A DNA stretch of 37,241 nt from Pseudoalteromonas sp. HM-SA03 (GTDB lineage: Bacteria; Pseudomonadota; Gammaproteobacteria; Enterobacterales; Alteromonadaceae), in contig NZ_NSDG01000052.1 of NCBI RefSeq assembly GCF_002289345.1, forward strand, positions 118,338 through 155,578, given 5' to 3'. The position numbers were made by a program, and so were the translations under genes. The first letter of the stretch is position 1. Each line of letters begins with the position of its first letter. The notes under the pieces were generated by a model, which saw only the letters and a list, made by a program, of their open reading frames with translations, ran no database searches and was not told the DNA's origin. This document shows, piece after piece, positions 1-7,631 of this stretch.

Positions 1-21
1 TCCAAGTTCAGGTTACCTAAT

Positions 22-63
22 CAACACAGCAAGGCCGCTTAATACACGGCCTTGTGTTTTATT
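22..63 (+). terminator. Terminator-like hairpin at the window start
   Basis: An 8-bp perfect stem, CAAGGCCG (30-37) pairing with CGGCCTTG (47-54), has flanking AACACA/TGTT that extends it with a bulge. On the plus strand it is followed by TGTTTTATTGTTT, a fair U-tract. It most likely ends a plus-strand gene lying left of the window. It also sits just past the end of the minus-strand tag gene and could act in both directions, but the minus-side T-run is weak. Confidence 0.65.
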
Positions 64-65
64 GT

Positions 66-665
66 TTAAAGTCGAGTAAAATCCAAGTCTTGATAACTGG
101 CAATAATGGTTTGTTTGCAAAAACAGTTATCGGCATGGTCGTTAACCATGCCGCAAGCTTGCATATGTGCATACACGGTGGTTGAACCTAAAAACTTAAA
201 TCCACGTTTTTTTAAGTCCTTGGCAAATTTGTCGCTGAGTTCAGTGGTGGCAACGGCATCGTGTTTGTCACGCATGGGGTTGATAACAGGCTTGTAATTA
301 ACAAATTGCCACTGGTATTTTGCAAAGCTGCCAAACTCTTGCTGAATTTCAATAAATCGCTTAGCGTTGTTTATCGTTGCTGCGATTTTTGCGCGGTTTC
401 TGATAATTCCGTCAAATGCTAATAGCTGCTCGACATCTTGCTCTGTCATCTTACTCACTTTGTGTACATCAAAATCGTGGAATGCTTTTCTATAGCCTTC
501 ACGTTTTTTCAAGATGGTATACCAGCTTAGACCAGCTTGCGCAGATTCCAATGTAATAAACTCAAACAAACTCTGGTCGTCCAGTACGGGCCTTCCCCAT
601 TCCTTATCATGATATTCAATATAATCGGGTTTACTTTCGTCCACCCAGCCGCATCGTATTGTCAT
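66..665 (-). CDS. tag: DNA-3-methyladenine glycosylase I
   Basis: Base-excision repair enzyme that removes 3-methyladenine from alkylated DNA; cytoplasmic. The 199-aa product is close to the usual length (about 190 aa) and aligns by eye with E. coli Tag from end to end: an RCGWV start, YHDKEWG, the LESAQAGLSW helix and the KKRGFKFLGSTTVYAHMQA segment. The four Zn-binding positions of the family appear as C5, H19, H177 and C181, and the conserved catalytic-pocket Glu as E40. The start is the ATG at 665-663, with GAGAG a few bases before it. It stands alone on the minus strand, head to head with flrB, and is not a flagellar gene. Its position upstream of flrB, where related genomes often carry flrA, is a local oddity. 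Confidence 0.95.
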   Translation of the reverse strand: MTIRCGWVDESKPDYIEYHDKEWGRPVLDDQSLFEFITLESAQAGLSWYTILKKREGYRKAFHDFDVHKVSKMTEQDVEQLLAFDGIIRNRAKIAATINNAKRFIEIQQEFGSFAKYQWQFVNYKPVINPMRDKHDAVATTELSDKFAKDLKKRGFKFLGSTTVYAHMQACGMVNDHADNCFCKQTIIASYQDLDFTRL

Positions 666-901
666 TGTTGGCTCTCTTCTAACTAATTGTGAATGTGAAT
701 AAGCTAAATGATTTACTACGCCAACTACTCATTACGGCATCACATTTGGCTTTCAAAAACTCTAGCATAATGCTGTATATAAAAACAGTGTCAATAAATT
801 GATATTGTTAAACATTACATAACTCTATGTTTTAAATGAAATATAAAGTTGGATCGTTTTTTGCTTTTATCCATTGAGTTTATTTTTAAGAGAGCGGAAA
901 A
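666..901. other. tag-flrB divergent intergenic region
   Basis: AT-rich 236-bp gap between divergent genes. The supported element is the sigma-54 site at 849-866 facing flrB. A short dyad, AGCATAATGCT, lies at about 763-773. I see no convincing sigma-70 promoter for tag and no small gene. Confidence 0.5.
849..866 (+). promoter_or_regulatory. Sigma-54 promoter of flrBC
   Basis: TTGGATCGTTTTTTGCTT matches the -24/-12 pattern: GG at 851-852, exactly 10 bases, GC at 863-864, with TTGCT at the -12 element. Transcription would start near 876, about 26 nt before the flrB ATG. In Vibrio-type hierarchies flrBC is a class II unit driven by sigma-54 and FlrA, which fits. Confidence 0.75.
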
Positions 902-2002
902 ATGGCATTAGCACATGTTATTAATCCACAATTTGTACCAACGACGAATCGCTACAATCCCTGTTTGCTGCAAGAAGCCTACGTCGGTGAATTAAGCGAC
1001 CTTAGGCAGCAGGCGAGTTGGTTGAGCCATCTTGTTGATACTATGCCTGCAGGTGTAGTGGTACTTGATGGTCAAGGTATGATTGCCAAGGCAAATCAAA
1101 TCGCGATGGATATGTTGGGTGAACCACTCGAGGGTGAAAAGTGGTTTAGCGTTATTCAGCGTTCATTTCGACCACAGCAGGACGATGGTCATGAAGTCTC
1201 TCTTAAAGATGGCAGAAGAATTAAGTTAGATATTACCGCGCTAACACCGGAACCTGGGCAACTCATTTTGATGACAGATCTTACCGAAACGCGCCGGCTC
1301 CAAAGTCGTGTTGCGCATATGCAAAGGTTAAGTGCGTTAGGAAAAATGGTTGCTTCACTGGCGCATCAAGTGCGTACGCCGCTATCGGCTGCGATGTTAT
1401 ATGGTGCAAACCTTGGTGCAGCTAATCTTCCTTCGGCTTCTCGAGAAAAGTTTCACGATAAGTTGATGTCTCGGCTAAAAGACTTAGAAAGCCAAGTTAA
1501 TGACATGCTGTTGTTTGCTAAAAGCGGTGAACAACAAGTGGTCGAGCGAGTGTCAATGCAACAATTATTGAGTGAAGTCAAAGCGGGTGCTGACGCTATG
1601 GTTGAGCTTAACCAAGCAAAGTTGGAAGCATTTTTACCCGAACCAGATATCGAAATATTAGGTAATCGTACTGCGCTTGCAAGTGCGATCCAAAACCTGA
1701 TCCACAACAGTATTCAAATTATTGGCAGTGCGGCACACATTGAACTTAATGCAGAGCGCGAGCCGTGTGGCGAGTATGTACGTATCTCAGTTGTTGATAA
1801 TGGGCCTGGCATTGATGAAACCTTAGTAGACAAGTTGTTTGAACCATTTTTTACAACTAAGTCGCAGGGGACAGGGCTTGGTCTTGCGGTGGTTAATTCG
1901 GTTGCTAACGCGCATAAAGGGTTTGCGCAGGCAGACAATGTTGAAGGTAAGGGTGCGCGTTTTAGCTTGGTACTACCACTAATTGAGGCGGAGGAACTAT
2001 GA
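902..2002 (+). CDS. flrB: Flagellar sensor histidine kinase FlrB
   Basis: Cytoplasmic histidine kinase that phosphorylates FlrC to switch on the middle (hook-basal body) flagellar genes. The 366-aa protein has no membrane segment. A PAS-like region (about 38-130) is followed by the HisKA helix with AHQVRTPLSAA (phospho-acceptor H155), an N-box NLIHNS (265-270), DNGPGI (299-304) and GTGLGLA (323-329), so the ATPase domain is complete. The ATG at 902 has AAGAGAG seven bases upstream and lies about 26 nt past the predicted sigma-54 start site. It overlaps flrC by 4 bases (ATGA), so the two are translationally coupled. FlrB/FleS family members share this compact soluble architecture. Confidence 0.93.
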   Translation: MALAHVINPQFVPTTNRYNPCLLQEAYVGELSDLRQQASWLSHLVDTMPAGVVVLDGQGMIAKANQIAMDMLGEPLEGEKWFSVIQRSFRPQQDDGHEVSLKDGRRIKLDITALTPEPGQLILMTDLTETRRLQSRVAHMQRLSALGKMVASLAHQVRTPLSAAMLYGANLGAANLPSASREKFHDKLMSRLKDLESQVNDMLLFAKSGEQQVVERVSMQQLLSEVKAGADAMVELNQAKLEAFLPEPDIEILGNRTALASAIQNLIHNSIQIIGSAAHIELNAEREPCGEYVRISVVDNGPGIDETLVDKLFEPFFTTKSQGTGLGLAVVNSVANAHKGFAQADNVEGKGARFSLVLPLIEAEEL

Positions 2003-3378
2003 GTAACAGAGTTTTAGTTGTTGAAGATGATGCTGGTTTAAGAGAAGCACTCATCGATACATTACAGCTTTCAAATATTGAGTGCGTAGAAGCAAGTTGT
2101 GCGGAACAAGCCGTTTTATTGCTCAAGCAGGAAACCTTTTCTTTGGTGGTGAGTGACGTGCAAATGGGTGCCATGAGTGGGCTTGACTTATTAAAGACCA
2201 TTAAACTCAACTATCCAGAATTACCAGTATTGATGATGACAGCATACGCAACCATTGATGATGCGGTTGAAGCGATGAGATTGGGCGCTATCGACTATAT
2301 GGCTAAGCCATTTGCACCTGAAGTGTTGCTCAATATGGTTGGTCGTTATTTACCTGAGAAGGAAAAAGAGACTGACGGCCCCATTGTTGCCGATCCAAAG
2401 AGTATTAAACTACTTGAACTGGCTGCAAAAGTAGCTAAGTCGGATGCCAGCGTTATGGTGCTTGGGCCAAGCGGCTCAGGTAAAGAAGTGTTGGCTCGCT
2501 ATATTCATGATAAATCAGACAGAGCAGATGAGCCCTTTATCGCAATTAACTGCGCTGCAATTCCAGAGAATATGCTTGAAGCAACCCTATTTGGCTACGA
2601 AAAAGGGGCGTTTACAGGTGCCATTCAAGCGTGTCCTGGAAAATTTGAGCAAGCACAAAAGGGAACAATTTTGCTTGATGAGATCACTGAGATGGATTTG
2701 GGCTTACAAGCAAAACTACTTCGTGTGCTACAAGAGCGTGAGGTAGAGCGTCTAGGCAGCAGAAAGACCATTTCACTGGATGTCAGAGTGTTGGCAACCA
2801 GTAACCGCGATTTAAAAGAAGCGGTGGATGATGGGGTATTTAGAGAAGATTTATATTACCGTCTCAATGTTTTCCCGCTAGAGTGGTTGCCATTGAAAGA
2901 CAGAGCGGGTGATATCGCTGTGTTAGCTGAGCATTTGTTGGTAAGGCATACGCAAAAGGCAGGCAAGCCAACACCTATGTTAAGCAGTGGTGCAAAGCGT
3001 AAGCTCAGTTCACACAGTTGGCCTGGAAACGTAAGAGAGCTAGACAACGTGATTCAACGTGCCCTAATTTTGTTCCAAGGTAATGAAATTCAAGAAGATG
3101 ATATTTTTATCGAAAATTTCTCACCGATGGCTTTGGTTGAGTCATCTCCAACTGTAAACCATGAGGCATCAGTTTTAATGGAGCGCTCGCAAAGTGATGA
3201 TGAGATCATTAGCTATAAAGATGAGTTACAGGATAAAGAGCACCAAATTATTTTAGATACGCTGGCAAAGTTTAATGGTAAACGTAAAGAGGTAGCGGAG
3301 GTATTGGGCATGAGCCCTCGCACACTTCGCTATAAGCTGGCGAAAATGCGAGATTTAGGGATTGCGCTACCCGCTTAA
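1999..3378 (+). CDS. flrC: Sigma-54-dependent flagellar response regulator FlrC
   Basis: Activator of sigma-54 holoenzyme for class III flagellar genes. The 459-aa protein has a receiver domain (1-120; predicted phosphorylated D53 in VSDVQM, KPF near 103), an AAA+ domain with Walker A GPSGSGKE (156-163) and the sigma-54-contacting GAFTGA loop (203-208), then a Fis-type HTH at the C-terminus (about 415-459, ending in RKEVAEVLGMSPRTLRYKLAKM). All key motifs are intact. It is coupled to flrB by a 4-base overlap. The sigma-54 elements in front of fliE, fliK and flhA in this window are candidate targets of FlrC or the absent FlrA. The gene is followed by two hairpins (3399-3422 and 3468-3508), so flrBC probably ends there. 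Confidence 0.95.
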   Translation: MSNRVLVVEDDAGLREALIDTLQLSNIECVEASCAEQAVLLLKQETFSLVVSDVQMGAMSGLDLLKTIKLNYPELPVLMMTAYATIDDAVEAMRLGAIDYMAKPFAPEVLLNMVGRYLPEKEKETDGPIVADPKSIKLLELAAKVAKSDASVMVLGPSGSGKEVLARYIHDKSDRADEPFIAINCAAIPENMLEATLFGYEKGAFTGAIQACPGKFEQAQKGTILLDEITEMDLGLQAKLLRVLQEREVERLGSRKTISLDVRVLATSNRDLKEAVDDGVFREDLYYRLNVFPLEWLPLKDRAGDIAVLAEHLLVRHTQKAGKPTPMLSSGAKRKLSSHSWPGNVRELDNVIQRALILFQGNEIQEDDIFIENFSPMALVESSPTVNHEASVLMERSQSDDEIISYKDELQDKEHQIILDTLAKFNGKRKEVAEVLGMSPRTLRYKLAKMRDLGIALPA

Positions 3379-3398
3379 CCTAAATTACCTGAGCTTAA

Positions 3399-3422
3399 AA
3401 GGAATGAGTTAACTCATTCCTT
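3399..3422. terminator. Perfect 24-bp palindrome after flrC
   Basis: AAGGAATGAGTT is followed at once by its exact reverse complement, giving a fully self-complementary 24-mer 20 bases after the flrC stop. As RNA it would fold with a tight loop. The following sequence (TTATCCAAACC) lacks a U-run, so it is either a weak or processed terminator or a dyad protein-binding site. Confidence 0.5.
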
Positions 3423-3467
3423 ATCCAAACCTCAAGTTAAATTTTATCTGTTAATTCAAGTTTAATA

Positions 3468-3508
3468 AGGTGCCTATAAAGATCAGCAGATCTTAGGCGC
3501 CTAGTTTT
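3468..3508 (+). terminator. Hairpin terminator between flrC and fliE
   Basis: AGGTGCCTA...AGATC pairs with GATCT...TAGGCGCCT (one 3-nt bulge, one G-T pair), followed by AGTTTT. The stem is long and ends in a short T-run. It lies between flrC and the sigma-54 promoter of fliE and would insulate the two units. Confidence 0.6.
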
Positions 3509-3579
3509 CACTTCTATACACTGCCAATTTTCCGACATAATTAAAATGTTGCAAGGTACTGAATATTAACGATTTTAAG

Positions 3580-3597
3580 TTGGCACGTTTTCTGCTT
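3580..3597 (+). promoter_or_regulatory. Sigma-54 promoter of the fliE operon
   Basis: TTGGCACGTTTTCTGCTT carries a perfect TTGGCACG -24 element, with GG (3582-3583) and GC (3594-3595) 10 bases apart. The predicted start site is near 3607, about 29 nt before the fliE ATG. It is the closest match to consensus among the four intergenic sites. Confidence 0.85.
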
Positions 3598-3635
3598 TAT
3601 TACAGGTAACTAAGAGTTATTTTGAGTAAAGCATC

Positions 3636-3968
3636 ATGAAAGTACAATCATCAGCGCTATTTCAAGAAATGCAGGCAATGGCTGCAGAAGCGACGAGAAA
3701 CACACAGCCATCAGTGCAGCCGGTTAAGACGGCGGCATCTTCGTCGGCTCAGTTTGGCGATTTACTCTCAGACGCACTTAATACGGTTCATGGCTTACAA
3801 CAAGAAGCAAAACAAAAAGTCACTGCTGTTGAAATGGGTGACAGAAGCGTTTCTCTTGCAGAAGCCATGATAGCGAAACAAAAATCGTCGGTCGCTTTTG
3901 AGGCAACAGTGCAAGTTCGTAATAAACTTGTAGAGGCCTATAAAGAAATCATGAGCATGCCAGTTTAA
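3636..3968 (+). CDS. fliE: Flagellar hook-basal body protein FliE
   Basis: Small rod/MS-ring junction protein exported early by the flagellar type III system; it links FliF to the proximal rod. At 110 aa it has the family length. The C-terminal half shows the FliE signature: FGDLLSDALNTVHGLQQEA, then a region ending in RNKLVEAYKEIMSMPV. The N-terminal 35 residues are Ala/Ser/Gln rich and probably carry the export signal. It is the first gene behind the sigma-54 promoter at 3580-3597. The ribosome-binding site is weak (TGAGTAAAG). fliF starts 23 bases after the stop. Confidence 0.93.
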   Translation: MKVQSSALFQEMQAMAAEATRNTQPSVQPVKTAASSSAQFGDLLSDALNTVHGLQQEAKQKVTAVEMGDRSVSLAEAMIAKQKSSVAFEATVQVRNKLVEAYKEIMSMPV

Positions 3969-3991
3969 TTGAGTGACTGTGGAGAGTAATC

Positions 3992-5707
3992 GTGGCTACT
4001 AATCAATCAACAGATCTTACGCTTTCCGACGCAGTGCTGAATAATAACAGCGGTTCGGATGAGCAACAAGAGCAAAAATCAGGCTACTTCAGTGCGCTAA
4101 GCGGTGTTGATATGTTGCGCCAGGTTACTCTGGTTATTGCCCTTGCTATTTGTTTAGCAATCGCAATCTTTATTATCATTTGGGCGCGCCAACCAGATAT
4201 GCGCCCACTTGGTAAATATCCAACAGAAGAACTTGTCGAAACGTTAGACTTTTTAGACCAACAGAAAATTGAATACCAACTCGATGGTAATACCATTTTA
4301 GTTGCCGAGTCGGACTATCAAGACATAAAACTACGCATGGCGCGTGACGGTTTTACCCAATCTCCGAGTTCTGGCACTGATATTCTGATGCAGGATATGG
4401 GTTTTGGTGTTAGCCAACGTCTTGAAAGAGAGCGCTTAAAGCATAGTCGTGAGCAACAACTTGCGAGAACAATTGAAGAGTTACAAGACGTGAACCGTGC
4501 AAAAGTGTTACTCGCAATCCCAAAAGAAAACGTCTTTGCACGTCGTGAGAAAAAGCCCTCTGCAACCGTAGTTATTACCCTTAAACGTGGCAAAACGCTT
4601 GGCGGCGAAGAAGTTGATTCAATCGTAGACATTGTGGCATCAGCGGTACAAGGCCTAGAGCCTTCACGCGTGACCGTCACCGATCAAAACGGTCGCCTAC
4701 TCAACTCTGGTTCTCAAGACTCTTTAGCTGCACGCTCGAGAAAAGAGTATGAAATCGAACGTAAGCGTGAACAAGAATATCTAGAAAAAATTGATAGTAT
4801 CCTGATCCCAACTGTAGGCCTTGGTAACTTTACCGCGCAGGTTGACTTAACGATGGACTTCAGCGCAGTTGAAGAAACGCAAAAACGTTATAACCCAGAT
4901 TTACCAGCGGTTCGTAGCGAAACGACGTATGAAGAAAATAATATTGGTGGTTTAGCTGTCGGTATTCCCGGAGCGCTGACTAATCAACCTCCCATAAACT
5001 CAAATATCCCAGAGGTTGCGGGTCAAGGCGGCAATGGTCAAAGTGCAACACCAAGCAGTAATCAAAAAGAAGCAACCCGTAACTATGAGTTAGATACCAC
5101 TATCAGCCATAAGCGTCAGCAAACAGGGGTTATTCGCCGGATCAGCGTGAGTGTAGCCGTTGACTATCTCGCAAAGCCTGATGCTGAAGGTAACATGGCA
5201 ATGGCGCCGCGTACGCAAGAAGAGTTAAACAACATCCGTCGCTTACTGCAAGGTGGTGTGGGCTTTGATATGCAGCGAGGTGATGCATTAGAAGTGGTAA
5301 CGGTACCATTTGTGCGTGAAGATCTCACTGAAATGCAAGAGTTGCCACTTTGGGAGCAGGATTGGTTCCAAAAGACGATCCGTCTTGCAGCAGGTACCTT
5401 AGTGATCATTGTGCTAATCTTAGCGGTAGTAAGACCTATGCTTAAACGTTTAATCTATCCAGATGACACGCTTGAAGATTTTGATGAAGATGCGTTGACC
5501 AGTGGTGTAGATTTAGGCGACAGTACACTCGATATGCTAAATAACGATTTCGATGAGTCTGCGGTTGGCTTCTCTTCTGACGGTAGATTACAATTGCCAG
5601 ACTTACATGGTGACGAGGACTTACTCAAAGCAGTACGTGCGCTAGTTGCTAACGAACCAGAACTCTCATCACAAGTTGTGAAAGCGTGGTTGACAGAAGA
5701 TGACTGA
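3992..5707 (+). CDS. fliF: Flagellar MS-ring protein FliF
   Basis: Forms the inner-membrane MS ring on which the motor and export gate assemble. The 571-aa product shows a first membrane helix at about 45-65, a periplasmic ring-building region with the YscJ/FliF fold (about 66-240), a low-complexity periplasmic segment rich in Pro/Asn/Gly (about 320-360), a second membrane helix at about 461-483, and an acidic C-terminal tail (about 500-571) that in the family binds FliG. The start is a GTG at 3992, preceded by GGAGAG; no better ATG is near. It overlaps fliG by 8 bases, which suggests coupled synthesis of ring and rotor. Confidence 0.95.
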   Translation: MATNQSTDLTLSDAVLNNNSGSDEQQEQKSGYFSALSGVDMLRQVTLVIALAICLAIAIFIIIWARQPDMRPLGKYPTEELVETLDFLDQQKIEYQLDGNTILVAESDYQDIKLRMARDGFTQSPSSGTDILMQDMGFGVSQRLERERLKHSREQQLARTIEELQDVNRAKVLLAIPKENVFARREKKPSATVVITLKRGKTLGGEEVDSIVDIVASAVQGLEPSRVTVTDQNGRLLNSGSQDSLAARSRKEYEIERKREQEYLEKIDSILIPTVGLGNFTAQVDLTMDFSAVEETQKRYNPDLPAVRSETTYEENNIGGLAVGIPGALTNQPPINSNIPEVAGQGGNGQSATPSSNQKEATRNYELDTTISHKRQQTGVIRRISVSVAVDYLAKPDAEGNMAMAPRTQEELNNIRRLLQGGVGFDMQRGDALEVVTVPFVREDLTEMQELPLWEQDWFQKTIRLAAGTLVIIVLILAVVRPMLKRLIYPDDTLEDFDEDALTSGVDLGDSTLDMLNNDFDESAVGFSSDGRLQLPDLHGDEDLLKAVRALVANEPELSSQVVKAWLTEDD

Positions 5708-6740
5708 TCAAGAACAAAAACAATTGCCTGCAGCCTTTGACGTTGACAAGCTAGATGGCGTCGACAAGGCTGCCATCTTACTGCTCAGTTTAACTGAAGA
5801 AGATGCGGCTCAGATTTTAAAACACTTAGAGCCTAAGCAAGTGCAAAAGGTCGGCATGGCGATGGCCTCCATGGATGACCTGTCTCAGGCCAAAATTGCA
5901 GCTGTCCATAATTTGTTTATCGAACAAATTCAAAGCTTTAGTACGATAGGTTTTCAATCCGAAGACTTTATTAAGAAGGCGCTAACCGCAGCGCTTGGTG
6001 AAGACAAAGCAGCAAGTCTTATTGACCAAATCGTCATGGGGTCTGGTGCAAAAGGGTTGGATTCGTTGAAATGGATGGACTCAAAGCAAGTTGCTAATAT
6101 TATCCGCAACGAGCACCCGCAGATCCAGACTATTGTATTGTCTTATCTGGAGCCTGAGCAATCCGCTGAAATTTTGTCCCAGTTTCCAGAGAAAGTACGC
6201 TTAGATTTGACTATGCGTATTGCAAACTTAGAAGAAGTACAGCCGGCAGCACTACAAGAACTCAACGAGATTATGGAGAAACAGTTCGCAGGTCAAGCAG
6301 GTGCACAAGCGGCGAAAATGGGTGGCTTAAAAGCCGCTGCGGATATCATGAATTACCTAGACACCAATGTAGAAGGCCAGTTGATGGATTCAATTCGAGA
6401 ACATGACGAAGAAATGTCGCAACAAATTCAAGACCTCATGTTCGTGTTTGAAAACTTGATGGATGTAGAAGACAGAGGGATCCAAGCCATTCTGCGTGAA
6501 GTGCAGCAAGACGTACTGATGAAAGCAATTAAAGGCGCGGACGAATCCTTAAAAGAAAAGATTATGAAGAATATGTCCAAGCGCGCTGCCGAGATGATGC
6601 AAGATGACCTTGAGGCTATGCCTCCAGTGCGGATCAGTGAAGTCGAAGCTGCACAAAAAGAGATTCTGGCAACGGCTAGACGTTTGGCTGACTCAGGTGA
6701 AATTATGCTTGGTGGCGGCGGTGGTGAGGAGTTTTTATAA
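5700..6740 (+). CDS. fliG: Flagellar motor switch protein FliG
   Basis: Rotor protein that contacts FliF, FliM and the stator MotA (or PomA) to produce torque. The 346-aa protein has the three-part FliG layout: an N-terminal FliF-binding domain, a middle domain with the EHPQ motif (138-141), and a C-terminal domain with the charged torque helix region (about 270-330, Lys/Asp/Glu rich). It ends in a run of five glycines before EEFL. The ATG lies inside the end of fliF, and fliH follows three bases after the stop. All domains are present and the length is typical of Vibrio/Alteromonadales FliG. Confidence 0.96.
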   Translation: MTDQEQKQLPAAFDVDKLDGVDKAAILLLSLTEEDAAQILKHLEPKQVQKVGMAMASMDDLSQAKIAAVHNLFIEQIQSFSTIGFQSEDFIKKALTAALGEDKAASLIDQIVMGSGAKGLDSLKWMDSKQVANIIRNEHPQIQTIVLSYLEPEQSAEILSQFPEKVRLDLTMRIANLEEVQPAALQELNEIMEKQFAGQAGAQAAKMGGLKAAADIMNYLDTNVEGQLMDSIREHDEEMSQQIQDLMFVFENLMDVEDRGIQAILREVQQDVLMKAIKGADESLKEKIMKNMSKRAAEMMQDDLEAMPPVRISEVEAAQKEILATARRLADSGEIMLGGGGGEEFL

Positions 6741-6743
6741 ACC

Positions 6744-7559
6744 ATGGTCGATAAAAAGTTGTATAAAGGCCACCCAGTCAACACCGAAGCACTGGATGAG
6801 TTATTAGAAAACTGGCCCATTCCAGATGTTACGGATAAGCCTGAGAAATTCCGCGGTCGCTCTACAGCCTTCGGTACGCCATTGGAAGAGTTGTATACTA
6901 AGAGAGAGGTGAGCGCAGAACCAGAACCGCAAGAGCCTGAATTTCCTACTTTGACCATTGAAGAATTAGAGCAGATCCGTCAGGACGCCTACGATGAAGG
7001 AATAAAGCAAGGCCATGAACAGGGTTATATTGAAGGCTTTGACAAAGGGGTTTCTGAAGGTAAAGAAGCCGGTTATAAAGAAGGTGTAGAAATAGGAAAG
7101 GAAAAGGGACTTGAGGAAGCGCAACCTCTTATTGAAGAAAGAATGAAAGCGCTATCCACTGTTCTAGATGGTATGCAAACGCCACTGAAAAAGGTTGATG
7201 ATGAGTGTGAAAAGCAGCTGGTCGTACTCGTCAATTTATTGGCGGAGCAGGTTATTTTTAAAGAGCTCAAGACCACGCCAGAACTTATTTTAAACGCGTT
7301 GAAAAAAGCGATGGACGCGCTGCCTGTTAAAGAGCAAACAGTACGCATCCATCTGCATCCAGAAGATTTAGCCTTAGTGCAAGCCATGTACGGCGAAGAA
7401 CATATACAATCACAGCATTGGCAGTTACTTCCAGAGCCGACGTTGGACAGAGGTGGCTGCGAGGTGAAAACGCCACAGTCATCCATTGATATGACGCTTA
7501 AAAACCGTATTAACGAAGTGTTGGAATCATTTTTGCAAGATAGCGGTATAAACCAATAA
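6744..7559 (+). CDS. fliH: Flagellar export regulator FliH
   Basis: Negative regulator and tether of the export ATPase FliI; it forms a dimer that links FliI to the C ring through FliN. The 271-aa product has an acidic N-terminus, a glycine-repeat helical section (about 85-120) with spaced DEG/QGHEQG/EGFDKG/EGKEAG units that match the GxxxG ladder of FliH, and a C-terminal FliI-binding domain (about 130-271). The ATG follows ACC right after fliG. A 72-bp gap separates it from fliI, unusually wide for this operon. Confidence 0.93.
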   Translation: MVDKKLYKGHPVNTEALDELLENWPIPDVTDKPEKFRGRSTAFGTPLEELYTKREVSAEPEPQEPEFPTLTIEELEQIRQDAYDEGIKQGHEQGYIEGFDKGVSEGKEAGYKEGVEIGKEKGLEEAQPLIEERMKALSTVLDGMQTPLKKVDDECEKQLVVLVNLLAEQVIFKELKTTPELILNALKKAMDALPVKEQTVRIHLHPEDLALVQAMYGEEHIQSQHWQLLPEPTLDRGGCEVKTPQSSIDMTLKNRINEVLESFLQDSGINQ

Positions 7560-7631
7560 TACTGCACTGTTATCAAGATAAGCGAAGCAATCAAATCAAG
7601 ATAACGATGCCTTCCTAAGGTAATTGCGAAC

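Noticed and set aside
799-829. Possible sigma-70 promoter before flrB (TTGATA with a weak -10)
   Set aside because: The -10 match is poor and spacing is 18-19; the sigma-54 site nearby is much better.
6428-6958. 176-codon antisense reading frame over fliG/fliH
   Set aside because: It lies opposite two conserved genes, has Ser-rich composition typical of reversed coding sequence and no ribosome-binding site or family resemblance.
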